64,000 nt of DNA from UBA935 sp031555615 (GCA_031555615.1 JAVBUF010000009.1:28815-92814); one strand, 5' to 3'; counted from the first letter of the stretch, positions 34,982 to 44,430 are shown. The notes: generated by a model not told the origin, from the sequence alone. Translations and numbers: made by a program.

Positions 34982-35001
34982 ATTGACCTCCTTTAACACT
35001 T

Positions 35002-35029
35002 GTTCATATGAGCAATCGTTCATATGAAC
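35002..35029 (-). promoter_or_regulatory. Predicted ArsR operator
   Basis: Two copies of a palindromic half: GTTCATATGAAC (35018-35029, perfect 12-base palindrome) and GTTCATATGA (35002-35011), 16 bases apart. They begin right after the -10 box. Confidence 0.75.
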
Positions 35030-35057
35030 ATTATATCACTATATTTCCGCTTGTCAA
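35030..35057 (-). promoter_or_regulatory. Promoter of the metal-resistance operon
   Basis: TTGACA (35052-35057), 16 bases, TATAAT (35030-35035), abutting the operator. Confidence 0.88.
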
Positions 35058-35083
35058 TAATCATTTCTAAAATTTTTTAACAT

Positions 35084-35112
35084 AAAAAAACGCCCCTTAT
35101 GAGCATTTTTTT
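35084..35112 (-). terminator. Terminator after the F5/8C gene
   Basis: Seven A residues, a short GC stem with a 5-base loop and seven T residues on either strand; works for the F5/8C gene on the minus strand, and its symmetry allows use in both directions. Confidence 0.7.
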
Positions 35113-35137
35113 AGTTAGCTTAATTATTCGCTTACCA

Positions 35138-35761
35138 TCAGGAATCAGCATATACTTCCAGCTCTGCCACCTGTCCCCCGCCGGCACCGGTATTACCGGT
35201 AAAGGACAATCGGATATATTGTGTTTCCACCGCTGCAAATTCAATTACTGCTTCATTGCCGCGATCCGGATCAAAAACATAGGTTTTTTCCGGCACCAGT
35301 TCAATGAACGCTTCACCATCACTGCTGATCTGTACCGAAAAGGTCTGTTCCCTTCTCCCCCAGATGTTCTGCGGACATAAACATACTCTGACAGCATGTA
35401 TACTCTTTTCTTCTTTTAAATTCAGGGTCAGCAGATTGGGATAGGTGTCTTTTTTTCCTTCCCAATAGGATACACCCGTGGCTTGACCGTCAATGGCCTT
35501 CCTGGGAGTTAAACTCCCTTCAAAGCTGCTGGCATCTATTTTCCCTTCCGGCGCAACATTAATCCCCTGAGGAATCTGGGGAATATATTCTTCTTTGATA
35601 AAATCGGGATGGGCCATACTTTCTGTCTGCTCCGGCACTTCCACGATAGTCAGATTTTCTTCTTTCATTACCTGTTCCGGGGGTGTGGGATTGATAAAAA
35701 TGCTGATTAAAATAAGCAATATCAGGATCACTCCCAGCCCTATATTTATTTTTCTTTTCAC
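35138..35761 (-). CDS. Membrane-anchored F5/8 type C (discoidin) domain protein
   Basis: The 207-residue protein starts with a basic N-terminus and one hydrophobic segment (about 6-24), giving an exported, anchored protein. Residues about 65-205 form an F5/8C (CBM32-like) domain: KIDASSFEGSLTPRKAIDG...YWEGKKDTYPNLLTLNL...ETQYIRLSFTG. Such domains bind sugars at the cell surface. The start is GTG at 35761 with GGAGAGGG upstream. Last gene after pgmB and the beta-helix gene, before a terminator; a role in holding polysaccharide near the beta-helix enzyme is inferred. Confidence 0.8.
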   Translation of the reverse strand: MKRKINIGLGVILILLILISIFINPTPPEQVMKEENLTIVEVPEQTESMAHPDFIKEEYIPQIPQGINVAPEGKIDASSFEGSLTPRKAIDGQATGVSYWEGKKDTYPNLLTLNLKEEKSIHAVRVCLCPQNIWGRREQTFSVQISSDGEAFIELVPEKTYVFDPDRGNEAVIEFAAVETQYIRLSFTGNTGAGGGQVAELEVYADS

Positions 35762-35773
35762 TGATGCCCTCTC

Positions 35774-37312
35774 CTATTGAATGGTTAAACTGCCTGTAGT
35801 GCTTTCCTCTATTTCAAAGTGTCCATCCTCAAAACCGGTTATTTTTTTGCCTAAGATTGTCAGGTTCTTAATAGATACCCTTTCAATTTTGTGTTCACCA
35901 TCAAATCCTTTGATGCGGGAAGGAGCATCATTTCCCTCTAAAAGCGTGACATTTTCGATTGCAATATCTTGAATCGTACCTCTTTCCCTGGTGGTGGACC
36001 AATTGGTGCTCTGGGCAATGTTCAAATCTATCAGATAGGGCATTTCACTGCCGTCACCGCTGCCCATCCGGCCATTTTCCACGATAATATTGCGGAAAGC
36101 AATGTCCGATACTGCTGCATCATCGGCATTGTGTACCGAAATTACCGGTTTGTGAAAATTATTCAAAACAATAATATCTTCAAACAAAATGTCATTGATG
36201 GCCGCACCCGGTTTATCACCTTTGTTGGTTTCATATCCCACTTCCATAGATTGAGCCAGATCAGTCCAAAGCTGCATATTCTGAAAGGTAATATGTCTGG
36301 AATTTCCCTCATAATTTTTGACAACCAGGGAATCGTCCCAGGTTCGGACAAAGCAGTTCCTGACCGTAAAATCCTGGCAGGACTGCAGGGTAATTCCATC
36401 GCCGTTGGGACGGGGAGAAATAATCTTAATTCCGTCAATCAGACCGTTTTTACTCTCAAAGCCCTGGCACACCCAGGCATTGGCATTTAAAACAATAACA
36501 TCCTTAACGGTAATATCATCACAATAATCAAATTTTAAAGGAATATATGCACTTGTGCCTTTCCAGCCGGCCAAATGGGACCCATCAATAATCCCCCGGC
36601 CCATTACGGTAATGTCTTTGGCATAATTGGCATTGACGATTCCATGTACTACCGCACCACCGGCCAGATACAGGGTCTGCCCGTCAGCCAGGGTGATACT
36701 CTCGATATCCCATTCCCCGGGTCCGATGTAAATCACCTTTTCATCATTAAAATCCGGCAGTTCCGTTTCCAGCGGATTGGCAAAAATGTGTACTGCCCGC
36801 TCCGGTGAATCATTCCAGGTAACGGTATAAACATCGGGGGTGTCGATCATAAAGGATATGGTCCGGTTTTCCTTATCAATCTCCGGAATGATTCCATAAC
36901 TCACAGGACTGATCTTTACTGTCTCAATTTCTCTTTCCGTCAGGGTTACCGTAATTTCAGCCCCTTCTTCAAAATCAAAATAAGCCACCGGAGTCCGGGA
37001 AATGGGCGGTACATAACCATCCACCCATTTTCTGGTGTGGTTCACATTGGTATCATAGACATAACAGTCATAACCATTTACTTTGATGAAAGTATCGGTG
37101 CAATGCATCAGCGACAGATCCCGTTGATTTTCCGACACTGATTTCCGGTCTTCGGCAGATGCATCCTTAAGGCTGACCGGTCCTTCATACAATACCAGCT
37201 TGGCTTCTTCCAGCATATTTTCACTTCCCTCACTCATTATTTTCCTGCTCATTATAACAGCACTGACGCCGATGGCTGCCAGCAGAACAATCATAATGAT
37301 ATTATTTTTCAT
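35774..37312 (-). CDS. Exported parallel beta-helix protein, GH28-like
   Basis: The 512-residue protein has an N-terminal hydrophobic segment (about 4-22). A beta domain (about 40-180) contains HTRKWVDGYVPPISRTP and AYFDFEEGAEITVT. A right-handed beta-helix (about 185-500) has repeats such as DDITVKDVIVLNANAW and QDFTVRNCFVRTWDDSLVVKN. GH28-like residues can be seen (NGDGI, the WDD pair, RIKG), but the canonical NTD and GHG motifs are altered, so it may be a GH28-related or other polysaccharide hydrolase. It overlaps pgmB by 11 bases. Neighbours suggest an alpha-glucan or mixed oligosaccharide as substrate, which is unproven. Confidence 0.75.
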   Translation of the reverse strand: MKNNIIMIVLLAAIGVSAVIMSRKIMSEGSENMLEEAKLVLYEGPVSLKDASAEDRKSVSENQRDLSLMHCTDTFIKVNGYDCYVYDTNVNHTRKWVDGYVPPISRTPVAYFDFEEGAEITVTLTEREIETVKISPVSYGIIPEIDKENRTISFMIDTPDVYTVTWNDSPERAVHIFANPLETELPDFNDEKVIYIGPGEWDIESITLADGQTLYLAGGAVVHGIVNANYAKDITVMGRGIIDGSHLAGWKGTSAYIPLKFDYCDDITVKDVIVLNANAWVCQGFESKNGLIDGIKIISPRPNGDGITLQSCQDFTVRNCFVRTWDDSLVVKNYEGNSRHITFQNMQLWTDLAQSMEVGYETNKGDKPGAAINDILFEDIIVLNNFHKPVISVHNADDAAVSDIAFRNIIVENGRMGSGDGSEMPYLIDLNIAQSTNWSTTRERGTIQDIAIENVTLLEGNDAPSRIKGFDGEHKIERVSIKNLTILGKKITGFEDGHFEIEESTTGSLTIQ

Positions 37313-37952
37313 TTAAAATTGCCTCCCAGTCAATATTTGCCGTTAAGGTTCGAGCTGCATAATCCGCTCCCAAAGAAGTATAATAAGGGCCTACTCCCAG
37401 AGATTTCATAGCGGCCGCCTTTGCGGCTGTAATACCTGCTGCCGAATCCTCTACCACCACACAGTCTTCCGGCGCTGCCTTTAATTTTTCTGCCGCTACC
37501 AGGAACACCTCCGGGTCCGGCTTGGAACGTGTGATATCCAAGCCGCAGCTGACCTGATCAATATAAATATCCAACCCGGTTTTCTGTAAGATCATGGGGG
37601 TATTCTTGCTGGCTGAGCCTACCGCTATCTTGACGCCTTTGCCCCGCAGCATGGTGAGGGTCTGTATTGCTCCTTCCAGCACCGCACTGTGGTCCAATTC
37701 CGCCAGCATTTCTTTATAATATTCATTCTTTCGGTCAGCCAATTTCGTCTTTTCCGTTTCGCTGAAGTTTTTCGCTGATTTTTCCAAAACCACCTCCAGA
37801 GATTCCATGCGGCTGACCCCTCTTTGCCGTTCATTATCCGCTCTGGAAAAATCAGGTATTTCCAACTCCTCCGCTAACTTTTTCCATGCCCGATAATGTA
37901 GCTCATCGGTGGAAACCAGTACTCCATCTAAATCAAAAATAACATTTTTCAT
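37302..37952 (-). CDS. pgmB: Beta-phosphoglucomutase
   Basis: HAD-family enzyme converting beta-glucose 1-phosphate to glucose 6-phosphate in the cytoplasm. The 216 residues include the nucleophile motif DLDGVLVSTDELHYRAW (Asp7, Asp9), the substrate loop RGVSRMESL near 44-52, GSASKN near 112 and VVEDSAAGI near 165. Those are the beta-PGM hallmarks. GAGGAG precedes the ATG. It is first of three genes divergent from the LacI-type regulator, and the two GH65 phosphorylases on the other side supply beta-glucose 1-phosphate. Confidence 0.94.
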   Translation of the reverse strand: MKNVIFDLDGVLVSTDELHYRAWKKLAEELEIPDFSRADNERQRGVSRMESLEVVLEKSAKNFSETEKTKLADRKNEYYKEMLAELDHSAVLEGAIQTLTMLRGKGVKIAVGSASKNTPMILQKTGLDIYIDQVSCGLDITRSKPDPEVFLVAAEKLKAAPEDCVVVEDSAAGITAAKAAAMKSLGVGPYYTSLGADYAARTLTANIDWEAILNEK

Positions 37953-37979
37953 TATACTTCTCCTCTAATATGATTTTCA

Positions 37980-38008
37980 TTGAAAAACTTTTTTAATAAT
38001 GATACAAT
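37980..38008 (+). promoter_or_regulatory. Promoter of the LacI-type regulator gene
   Basis: TTGAAA (37980-37985), 17 bases, TACAAT (38003-38008), just upstream of the operator pair. Confidence 0.75.
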
Positions 38009-38019
38009 GTATGTGGTCA

Positions 38020-38040
38020 GTTAAACGTTAAACGTTTTAA
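38020..38040. promoter_or_regulatory. LacI-type operator in the divergent region
   Basis: GTTAAACGTTAAAC (38020-38033) differs by one base from the GTTTAACGTTAAAC sites upstream of the transporter operon, and it overlaps a second CG-centred palindrome (TAAACGTTTTAA). It lies just after the regulator's promoter, between the regulator and pgmB, so it can control both. Confidence 0.8.
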
Positions 38041-38065
38041 TTTCCGTACCAGAAAGGGTTTTCAT

Positions 38066-39076
38066 ATGGTAACCATAAAAGATATTGCCCAGATAACGGG
38101 TGTCAGCTGCACAACCGTGTCTAACGTAATCAATGGTAAAGATCATCGGGTTTCGGCCGAAACCATCGAAAGAATCAATGAGGCCATCCAAAAGCTTGGC
38201 TATGTTCCCAATATGTCAGCCCGTTCTCTTGTCTCCAATTCCTCTAAGGTGATTGGTTTTATTAATCATGTGGTTACCAAGGATGATTCTAATTTTATGG
38301 AAGATCCCTTTCATTCGGTCTTTATCGGTGTTTTGGAAAGAGTTCTGCGGGAAAACGGATATTATCTGATGCTGCGGACTGTTGCCACGGCCGAAGAGCT
38401 GATGGCTTTTCTTCGAAACTGGAATGTGGATGGCCTGTTTTTTACGGGTATTTTTAAAGATGCTTTTTTTGATGCCCTGGCCCCCCTTACCATCCCCATT
38501 GTTCTGGTTGACAGTTATGTTTCTGATACCCATATATGCAACATCGGACTGGAAGATTTTAAAGGCAGTCACATGGCCACTTCCCACCTGATTGAAAAGG
38601 GACATCGAAAAATTGCTTTTGCCTCTCCCTCTTTCCGGGAAGGCGGCGTTGTTCATGCCCGCTTCAGTGGTTATCAAAAAGCATTGGAGGACAACCATAT
38701 TCCTTTTGATCCGTCATTGATTCTGGAAGCGGAAATGGACTTTTCTTCCTGCCAGCAATTATGCGATGAACTCATTCGGATTCCCGAACTGACTGCCCTG
38801 GTGGTTTCAGCCGATATTATGGCCGCCAATCTGATGACTTGTCTGCGGGAAAAAGGGATTGCCATTCCCCGGGATATTTCTGTTATCGGGTTTGATGACA
38901 TCAGCTTAAGCCGGGTGGTTACGCCGCCCCTCACCACCATTCACCAGGATATGAACCTGAAGGGTTCCATGGCGGTGGAAATGATGCTGGAACGGCTGGA
39001 GGGCAATACCCCGAAGAAATCCAATATTACCCTGCCGGTACAGCTGATTCAGCGGGAAAGTGTCCGAACGCTGTAA
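38066..39076 (+). CDS. LacI-family transcriptional regulator of the alpha-glucoside locus
   Basis: The 336-residue protein has the N-terminal LacI HTH (VTIKDIAQITGVSCTTVSNV), the hinge helix (PNMSARSLVSNSS) and a periplasmic-binding-type effector domain (VIGFDDISLSRVVTPPLTTI near 270). AAAGG precedes the ATG. A matching operator lies in its own leader and two more upstream of the transporter operon, so autoregulation and control of that operon are likely. The effector is probably a disaccharide or sugar phosphate of the pathway. Its last 28 bases overlap the end of the converging GH65 gene. Confidence 0.93.
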   Translation: MVTIKDIAQITGVSCTTVSNVINGKDHRVSAETIERINEAIQKLGYVPNMSARSLVSNSSKVIGFINHVVTKDDSNFMEDPFHSVFIGVLERVLRENGYYLMLRTVATAEELMAFLRNWNVDGLFFTGIFKDAFFDALAPLTIPIVLVDSYVSDTHICNIGLEDFKGSHMATSHLIEKGHRKIAFASPSFREGGVVHARFSGYQKALEDNHIPFDPSLILEAEMDFSSCQQLCDELIRIPELTALVVSADIMAANLMTCLREKGIAIPRDISVIGFDDISLSRVVTPPLTTIHQDMNLKGSMAVEMMLERLEGNTPKKSNITLPVQLIQRESVRTL

Positions 39077-41223
39077 TCCTTCTTTTCTTTGATAATTTCA
39101 ATATCATATATTTTTTGTAAAAAACGAATGGTAAATTTCATTTTGGTCCAATGTTCCGGGAATTTGGGGTTTATTTTGATTTCACCGTTCTCAAAAGATA
39201 CCCCCGCAAATCCGTGGATTGCAGTCATATATGCCCCTCCTGCTGCTGCCGGATGGGAACCGCCGATATATACCAGACCGGCCCATTGTTTACCGCCCCC
39301 CTGCCAATCTGCCATTGCTGATTTCATAAAAAAGGGATAAGCTTTATCCTGCATATCGCACAGACAGGCCAGCCAGGCATACATACAGGCACTGAGGGAC
39401 GATCCATGCTCGGTCCGGGGTTCGTAGTAATTCCAGTTGTTTTTCAATACTTCCATAGGATATTCTCCGGCAAAAAGAGTCAGATAAGTTACCACATCGG
39501 CCTGCTTGATTATTTTGGTTTCCGAGGCCACTCCATAAGCCCCGCCCCAATACTCCTTTTCATGAAGCAGCCGGCTCCTTACGGTTTCCACCGACACATC
39601 TTCCAATGCACTATATCCGTCAAACTGTTCCATAATTCCATCCTGATCCGGGCTCTGCAGATACAGATTGGCAGCCCCCTCCAGAAAGTTATGTTTTAGC
39701 TTTGCCACGTCATAGCGGCCTTTTATCCGGCGGACCGTTTCCTGATCAAACTGTTCCAGACGTTCTAATAATTCACCGGCTGCTTCAAAAGTATACTTGG
39801 CCATACGGTTGGTATAACCGTTATTATTGACCCGTTCATGATATTCATCCGGTCCGATCACATCCCGCAATTCATAATAGTCCCCGGCCACCCGCTTAAC
39901 CAGCAGGCCATAATAAAACCGGGCACATTCAATCACCGTTTCCAAACCGCCCTCATTCCAGATACTGTTGTCTCCGCTGACTTCTGCATAACGCACGATC
40001 CCGTAAACAATGGCCGCGGAAATATGGATTTGTTTGTCCCGGAAATAAGTCCGCATGGGACGCCCGGTAAACACATCGGTAACGTTATAATCCGAGCAGG
40101 CATCAAACCCCTCCTCCTGGCTTTCCCATGCGTAAAAAGCTCCTTCATATCCATATTCTTTAGCCTTTTTCAAAGCCCCCGGCAGAGTGTCGATGCGATA
40201 TCGCAGCAAGGTTTTGGCCACTTCCGGTCTGGTATACAGAAAAAAGGGGAGCATAAACATTTCCGTATCCCAAAATACCGCTCCCTTATAAGTCTGACCG
40301 GACAGTCCTCTGGCGGGAATAGACAGGCTCTTCCTGTGCCTGGGTGCAATGGAATACAAATGGTATAAGGAATAATTCAATACTTCCATGGCTTCCTCAT
40401 CACCTTCAATGACCACCATTGCCTCTTCCCAATGTCTGGCCCAATGCGCTATATGTTCTTCCTTTTTTCTGATAAAGGTATCAAAAGCAAACCCTTCTTC
40501 CTGTCCGGAATCATGATCCTTACTGGTATGTACATTGACCCTTTTAGTCATTTTAAATGAATTGCCGGCACTCAGGGGACAACTAATCCTGCGAAAAATC
40601 TTTTTATCCTCCTGCTTAATCTCCTCTTTTCCTCCTGACTTCCACAGCTCTTCCCTGACCCATACAGTCTCACGTTTTTCCTGAATAGAGGCTTCCGCAG
40701 ATAACGCTTCTGCTTCCTGTGCCAGTCTGTATTCCTGATAATGAGGCCCATAAATATCCCAGACATCTCCATCAATTCCGGTTGTGACACACAGGTCACA
40801 TTCGTAATCTGCCTTTACTTCATAGTACTGATACAGATAATGGGGATTATCCATATCTGCAAACCGCTGGGTTTCCAGGGTTATCCTTCCTTTAGCGGTT
40901 GCCCATACAGTCTTCCGGTATAAAACAGCTTCCCGATAATCTAAGCGTAACTCGTGTTCCGCCGGAACACGGTCCATGATATGAAAAACTTCTCCATCCG
41001 CCTGCAGCAATGCGTACAGCGCATTGGGGGCATTCAGCGGTTCCCGCCAGCCGTCCCCCACTTTGTCGTAAATACCAGACAAATTAATTGCCACAAGCTG
41101 TTCCTTGGTAAACTCTTCCAGGGTACCCCTGACCCCCATATAGCCGTTGCCAATCAAAAAGCGATTGCCGTTATCTTCGTTTCGCCGGGGATCAAAACCG
41201 GTTTCTTTTATTTGCCATTCCAT
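39049..41223 (-). CDS. GH65 alpha-glucoside phosphorylase (first of two)
   Basis: Inverting phosphorylase that splits an alpha-glucoside with phosphate to beta-glucose 1-phosphate. In 724 residues it has the N-terminal beta-sandwich (NRFLIGNGYMGVRG near 20-33), the (alpha/alpha)6 barrel with FWDTEMFMLPFF near 300, and the general acid in VIGPDEYHERVNNNGYTN (Glu near 447). The C-terminal jelly-roll follows. The N-terminus (WREPLNAPN) reminds me of nigerose-type phosphorylases, but maltose, kojibiose, trehalose or glucosyl-rhamnose cannot be excluded. It follows the second GH65 gene with one base between them. Confidence 0.9.
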   Translation of the reverse strand: MEWQIKETGFDPRRNEDNGNRFLIGNGYMGVRGTLEEFTKEQLVAINLSGIYDKVGDGWREPLNAPNALYALLQADGEVFHIMDRVPAEHELRLDYREAVLYRKTVWATAKGRITLETQRFADMDNPHYLYQYYEVKADYECDLCVTTGIDGDVWDIYGPHYQEYRLAQEAEALSAEASIQEKRETVWVREELWKSGGKEEIKQEDKKIFRRISCPLSAGNSFKMTKRVNVHTSKDHDSGQEEGFAFDTFIRKKEEHIAHWARHWEEAMVVIEGDEEAMEVLNYSLYHLYSIAPRHRKSLSIPARGLSGQTYKGAVFWDTEMFMLPFFLYTRPEVAKTLLRYRIDTLPGALKKAKEYGYEGAFYAWESQEEGFDACSDYNVTDVFTGRPMRTYFRDKQIHISAAIVYGIVRYAEVSGDNSIWNEGGLETVIECARFYYGLLVKRVAGDYYELRDVIGPDEYHERVNNNGYTNRMAKYTFEAAGELLERLEQFDQETVRRIKGRYDVAKLKHNFLEGAANLYLQSPDQDGIMEQFDGYSALEDVSVETVRSRLLHEKEYWGGAYGVASETKIIKQADVVTYLTLFAGEYPMEVLKNNWNYYEPRTEHGSSLSACMYAWLACLCDMQDKAYPFFMKSAMADWQGGGKQWAGLVYIGGSHPAAAGGAYMTAIHGFAGVSFENGEIKINPKFPEHWTKMKFTIRFLQKIYDIEIIKEKKDYSVRTLSR

Positions 41224-41224
41224 A

Positions 41225-43525
41225 TTAACCTTTCCACTCCTGAGGGATTGTAATTAGTGTTTCCACACCTCCGATGAGATAAGACCGGGCGTAGATCATC
41301 AATTCAATTTCTTTTCCGTTTTTTGTCCGGAAGCTGACTTCCTCTTTCCCCACTTTTACCAGCAGCACCTCTTCCTGATAAGTAATGCGGAAAGAATAGC
41401 TGTTCCACCGGGCCGGGATGGACGGATTAAAACTGAGTAGTTCTCCATCTGAACGCATCCCCCCAAAGCCGTAAACAATATTGATCCAGGCGGCGGCAAT
41501 AGATGTGGTATGTAATCCCTCCTGGGTATTCCGATTGTAGTTATCCAAATCCATCCTTGTTGCAAAGGCAAAAAAATCATAGGCCGCTTCATGCTTTTTT
41601 AACTGTGCTGCCAGAACCGAATGCACCGAGGGAGACAGGGAACTTTCATGAATACAGCGGGGTTCATAAAACTCATAGTTCTTTTGTATCTGTTCTTCCG
41701 TATAGTCAGAATTAAACAGGAACATCAGCATCAATACATCCGGCTGTTTGATCATATCATTGCGATAGATACGGTCATAGGACCAATGATGATATAAGGG
41801 GAAATCTTCTACCGGTATTGCATGAATATCCACATGAGGCAGACTGAAGTAGCCTTCATGCTGTTCAAATAACCCGGTAGTTTCCTGGTAAAGCAGAACC
41901 ATCTTCCCGGCAATCCGTTCAAACTGCCTCCGTTCTGCCGATGTTATTCCCGTTTCCGCAACAAGCCTCCGAAAAGCTTCCGGATGGGTCAGCTCAATCT
42001 GATTCAATACCGCAGCCGTATATTCTAACGTAAATTTCCCCATATAATTGGTATAGTAATTATGATTAACCATCATTTGGAATTCATCCGGCCCCATAAC
42101 GCAATAATAGCCATATCTGCTGCCATCGGCACTGAAATCGCCCCTGGTAGCCAGCATTCTGCTGATTTCCACCAGCATTTTGGCACCATATTCTCTGACA
42201 AACTCATTATCGCCGGTCTGTTTTTGATAAAACCAGATACCATATGCAACTGCCGTGGATGCCTGGAGCTGCAGGCTGGCATGCTGCCACAGATTACAGC
42301 ATTCTTTGCCACTGATGGTGGCTATGGGATAAAAGGCCCCTGCACAGTCCAGTTCCCTGGCCCGCTCCACTGCTTCCTGTAACGTCAGGTAACGGAATAG
42401 CAGCAGATTTCTGGCTGCTCTGGGATCATTGAAAACATAAAAGGGCAGGCAGTAGGTCTCGGTATCCCAGAAGGCATTCCCGTTATAAGCCTCACCGGTA
42501 AGTCCTTTGGCTCCAATATTGGTACCGGGCTGGGTGCCGTGATAGGTTTGGAACATCTGAAATATGCAAAAACGAATCCCTTGCTGATTTCCTGCATCCC
42601 CATTAATCTGAATATCCGATCTTTCCCAGATCCGCTGCCACCAGCAGCGATTTTCTTCTTTTAAACTTTGATATGTATGGGCAGCTAATTGTGCCGCTCC
42701 TTCTGCTTTTTGCCGTTCGAAACGCTTTTCCTCCTGACTGTTTTTACAAACCAGGTTTCTGACTATCCTTCCCACCGCAGCCACTTCCCCCTGGGTTAAG
42801 AAAACCCGGCCGGTAATGCCTGTCTGCTTTTCCTTTTCCCAATATACGGCATCCTTTAATTGTCCGAAGAGCTTGGCCTGGGAGGTTACCTTCTGTCCGG
42901 TATTCCGGGTGGTGCCGGTAATGCTTAAATAATTCTCGGCGGTTGTTTGCTCAGAACATACCCATAAATTATCCTGGGCGGAAACATGTAAGGCCGAAAA
43001 ATCCAGAATCATCTCCAGCTTTATTTCACCACTGAAATTAAGCGGTTCAATCTCAATCTTCTGCGCCCCGATCTGCGACTTATCCATACATAAAAAGCGC
43101 TCAAACCTCACTTCCACTTCTTTGCCGCTTAAGGTTTCCCAGATAAATGTACGGGTCAAAATACCTGTTTGTAAATCCAGTTCCCTGCGAAATCCACGAA
43201 AGCGGCTTTGATGCAGATCCAAAACTTCACCATCCATTTCCAGCCGGCAGGCAAAGTAATCCACACTGTTGACCATGTACTCGGTAATATCCGAAACCCC
43301 CTTATAACCGCTGGTGGATTGTTTTAATTTTTCATAGATACCGTTGAAATAACTGCCCCGCAGGCTATCACCGGAATACCCCTCTTCAAAACATCCCCGG
43401 ATTCCCATATACTCATTTCCCAGGGAAAAAACCGATTCTGCCACCTGCCCGTAAGCCGGGTTAAACCCCTCTTCAATGATCTTAAATTCATCTTCCACAA
43501 AATATTTATCAGCTACTTTCGCCAT
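41225..43525 (-). CDS. GH65 alpha-glucoside phosphorylase (second of two)
   Basis: A 766-residue relative of the neighbouring GH65 enzyme but clearly a different subgroup. It has SLGNEYMGIRGCFEEGYSG near 34-52, FWDTETYCLPFYVF near 350 and the general-acid segment VMGPDEFQMMVNHNYYTN near 485, where Glu follows GPD as in the family and the next residues are FQ rather than YH. Kojibiose or 3-O-glucosyl-rhamnose phosphorylases have a similar N-terminus as far as I recall. It lies 14 bases after the permease gene, so uptake and cleavage are on one transcript. Confidence 0.9.
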   Translation of the reverse strand: MAKVADKYFVEDEFKIIEEGFNPAYGQVAESVFSLGNEYMGIRGCFEEGYSGDSLRGSYFNGIYEKLKQSTSGYKGVSDITEYMVNSVDYFACRLEMDGEVLDLHQSRFRGFRRELDLQTGILTRTFIWETLSGKEVEVRFERFLCMDKSQIGAQKIEIEPLNFSGEIKLEMILDFSALHVSAQDNLWVCSEQTTAENYLSITGTTRNTGQKVTSQAKLFGQLKDAVYWEKEKQTGITGRVFLTQGEVAAVGRIVRNLVCKNSQEEKRFERQKAEGAAQLAAHTYQSLKEENRCWWQRIWERSDIQINGDAGNQQGIRFCIFQMFQTYHGTQPGTNIGAKGLTGEAYNGNAFWDTETYCLPFYVFNDPRAARNLLLFRYLTLQEAVERARELDCAGAFYPIATISGKECCNLWQHASLQLQASTAVAYGIWFYQKQTGDNEFVREYGAKMLVEISRMLATRGDFSADGSRYGYYCVMGPDEFQMMVNHNYYTNYMGKFTLEYTAAVLNQIELTHPEAFRRLVAETGITSAERRQFERIAGKMVLLYQETTGLFEQHEGYFSLPHVDIHAIPVEDFPLYHHWSYDRIYRNDMIKQPDVLMLMFLFNSDYTEEQIQKNYEFYEPRCIHESSLSPSVHSVLAAQLKKHEAAYDFFAFATRMDLDNYNRNTQEGLHTTSIAAAWINIVYGFGGMRSDGELLSFNPSIPARWNSYSFRITYQEEVLLVKVGKEEVSFRTKNGKEIELMIYARSYLIGGVETLITIPQEWKG

Positions 43526-43539
43526 GATGCTTTCCTCTT

Positions 43540-44418
43540 TTATCCTTTAATTGCTCCTGCCGCTGCGCCATCGGTAATCTGTCTTTGGAAAACAGCAAAA
43601 ATAATGGTGGGCGGAATAATGGAGAACAATACTGCCCGCAGCACACTGACTGCATCAGTGGGGGTGTCCTTGAAGGCAAACAATTTTACCATAACGGTTT
43701 CTTTACCGGAGCCGTTCAGCACCAGATACGGCATCAGGAAATCCGACCAGGCGGCTGTAATGGCAAAAATTGTGACAACCATAATAATCGGCTTTGACAA
43801 CGGCATAATAATGGTGGTAAATATTTTCAATACCCCACACCCATCCAACCGGGCGGCTTCCAGCAATTCCTGGGGTATTCCTTCAAAAAACTGCTTGAAC
43901 AGAACAACATAAAATGCATTTGCACCAAAGGCCAGCCAAATGGGAACAAAAGACCGGTTCAGGCCAACCATATTAATATTCCGAAATACTGCCACGATAC
44001 TGGTGGTGGCGGGAATCAAAAGACTCCACATTACCAGTCCAAAAGCAATCTTATATCCTCTGGGGCGCAGTACACTTAATCCATAGGCCAGTAAGCCATT
44101 GAAAATTACTGCCGCAATAGCACATCCCACAACACTGATGAGGGAATTCAAATAGTACTTTTGAAATTTCAACGCACTCCATGTCTCTTTTAATTTATTC
44201 AGGTCAAAGGTCTTGGGAAAAATTGATACATCATTTCGGAATTCTTTGATATCCTTAAAGCCTGCCAGCAAAACCCAAATTGCCGGAAATATGCATATGA
44301 TCACTACCACAAAACAGATCAGCATAATAATAATGCTCAGTGTTCTTACCGAAGGGGAGTGCATGTCATAACTTCTGATCGCTCCATCTTTTTTATCACG
44401 ATATTTGTCAAAAAACAT
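43540..44418 (-). CDS. Carbohydrate ABC transporter permease, MalG type
   Basis: Inner membrane subunit of the importer, 292 residues with six predicted membrane segments. The EAA loop (EAARLDGCGVLKIFTTIIMPLSKP) is near residues 190-213. It ends GAAAGAIKG, typical for MalG-type C-termini. AGGAGGAG precedes the ATG. It sits between the MalF-type permease and the GH65 gene. No ATPase gene is in the operon, so a shared MsmX-like ATPase elsewhere is likely. Confidence 0.92.
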   Translation of the reverse strand: MFFDKYRDKKDGAIRSYDMHSPSVRTLSIIIMLICFVVVIICIFPAIWVLLAGFKDIKEFRNDVSIFPKTFDLNKLKETWSALKFQKYYLNSLISVVGCAIAAVIFNGLLAYGLSVLRPRGYKIAFGLVMWSLLIPATTSIVAVFRNINMVGLNRSFVPIWLAFGANAFYVVLFKQFFEGIPQELLEAARLDGCGVLKIFTTIIMPLSKPIIMVVTIFAITAAWSDFLMPYLVLNGSGKETVMVKLFAFKDTPTDAVSVLRAVLFSIIPPTIIFAVFQRQITDGAAAGAIKG

Positions 44419-44430
44419 ATTCTCTCCTCC

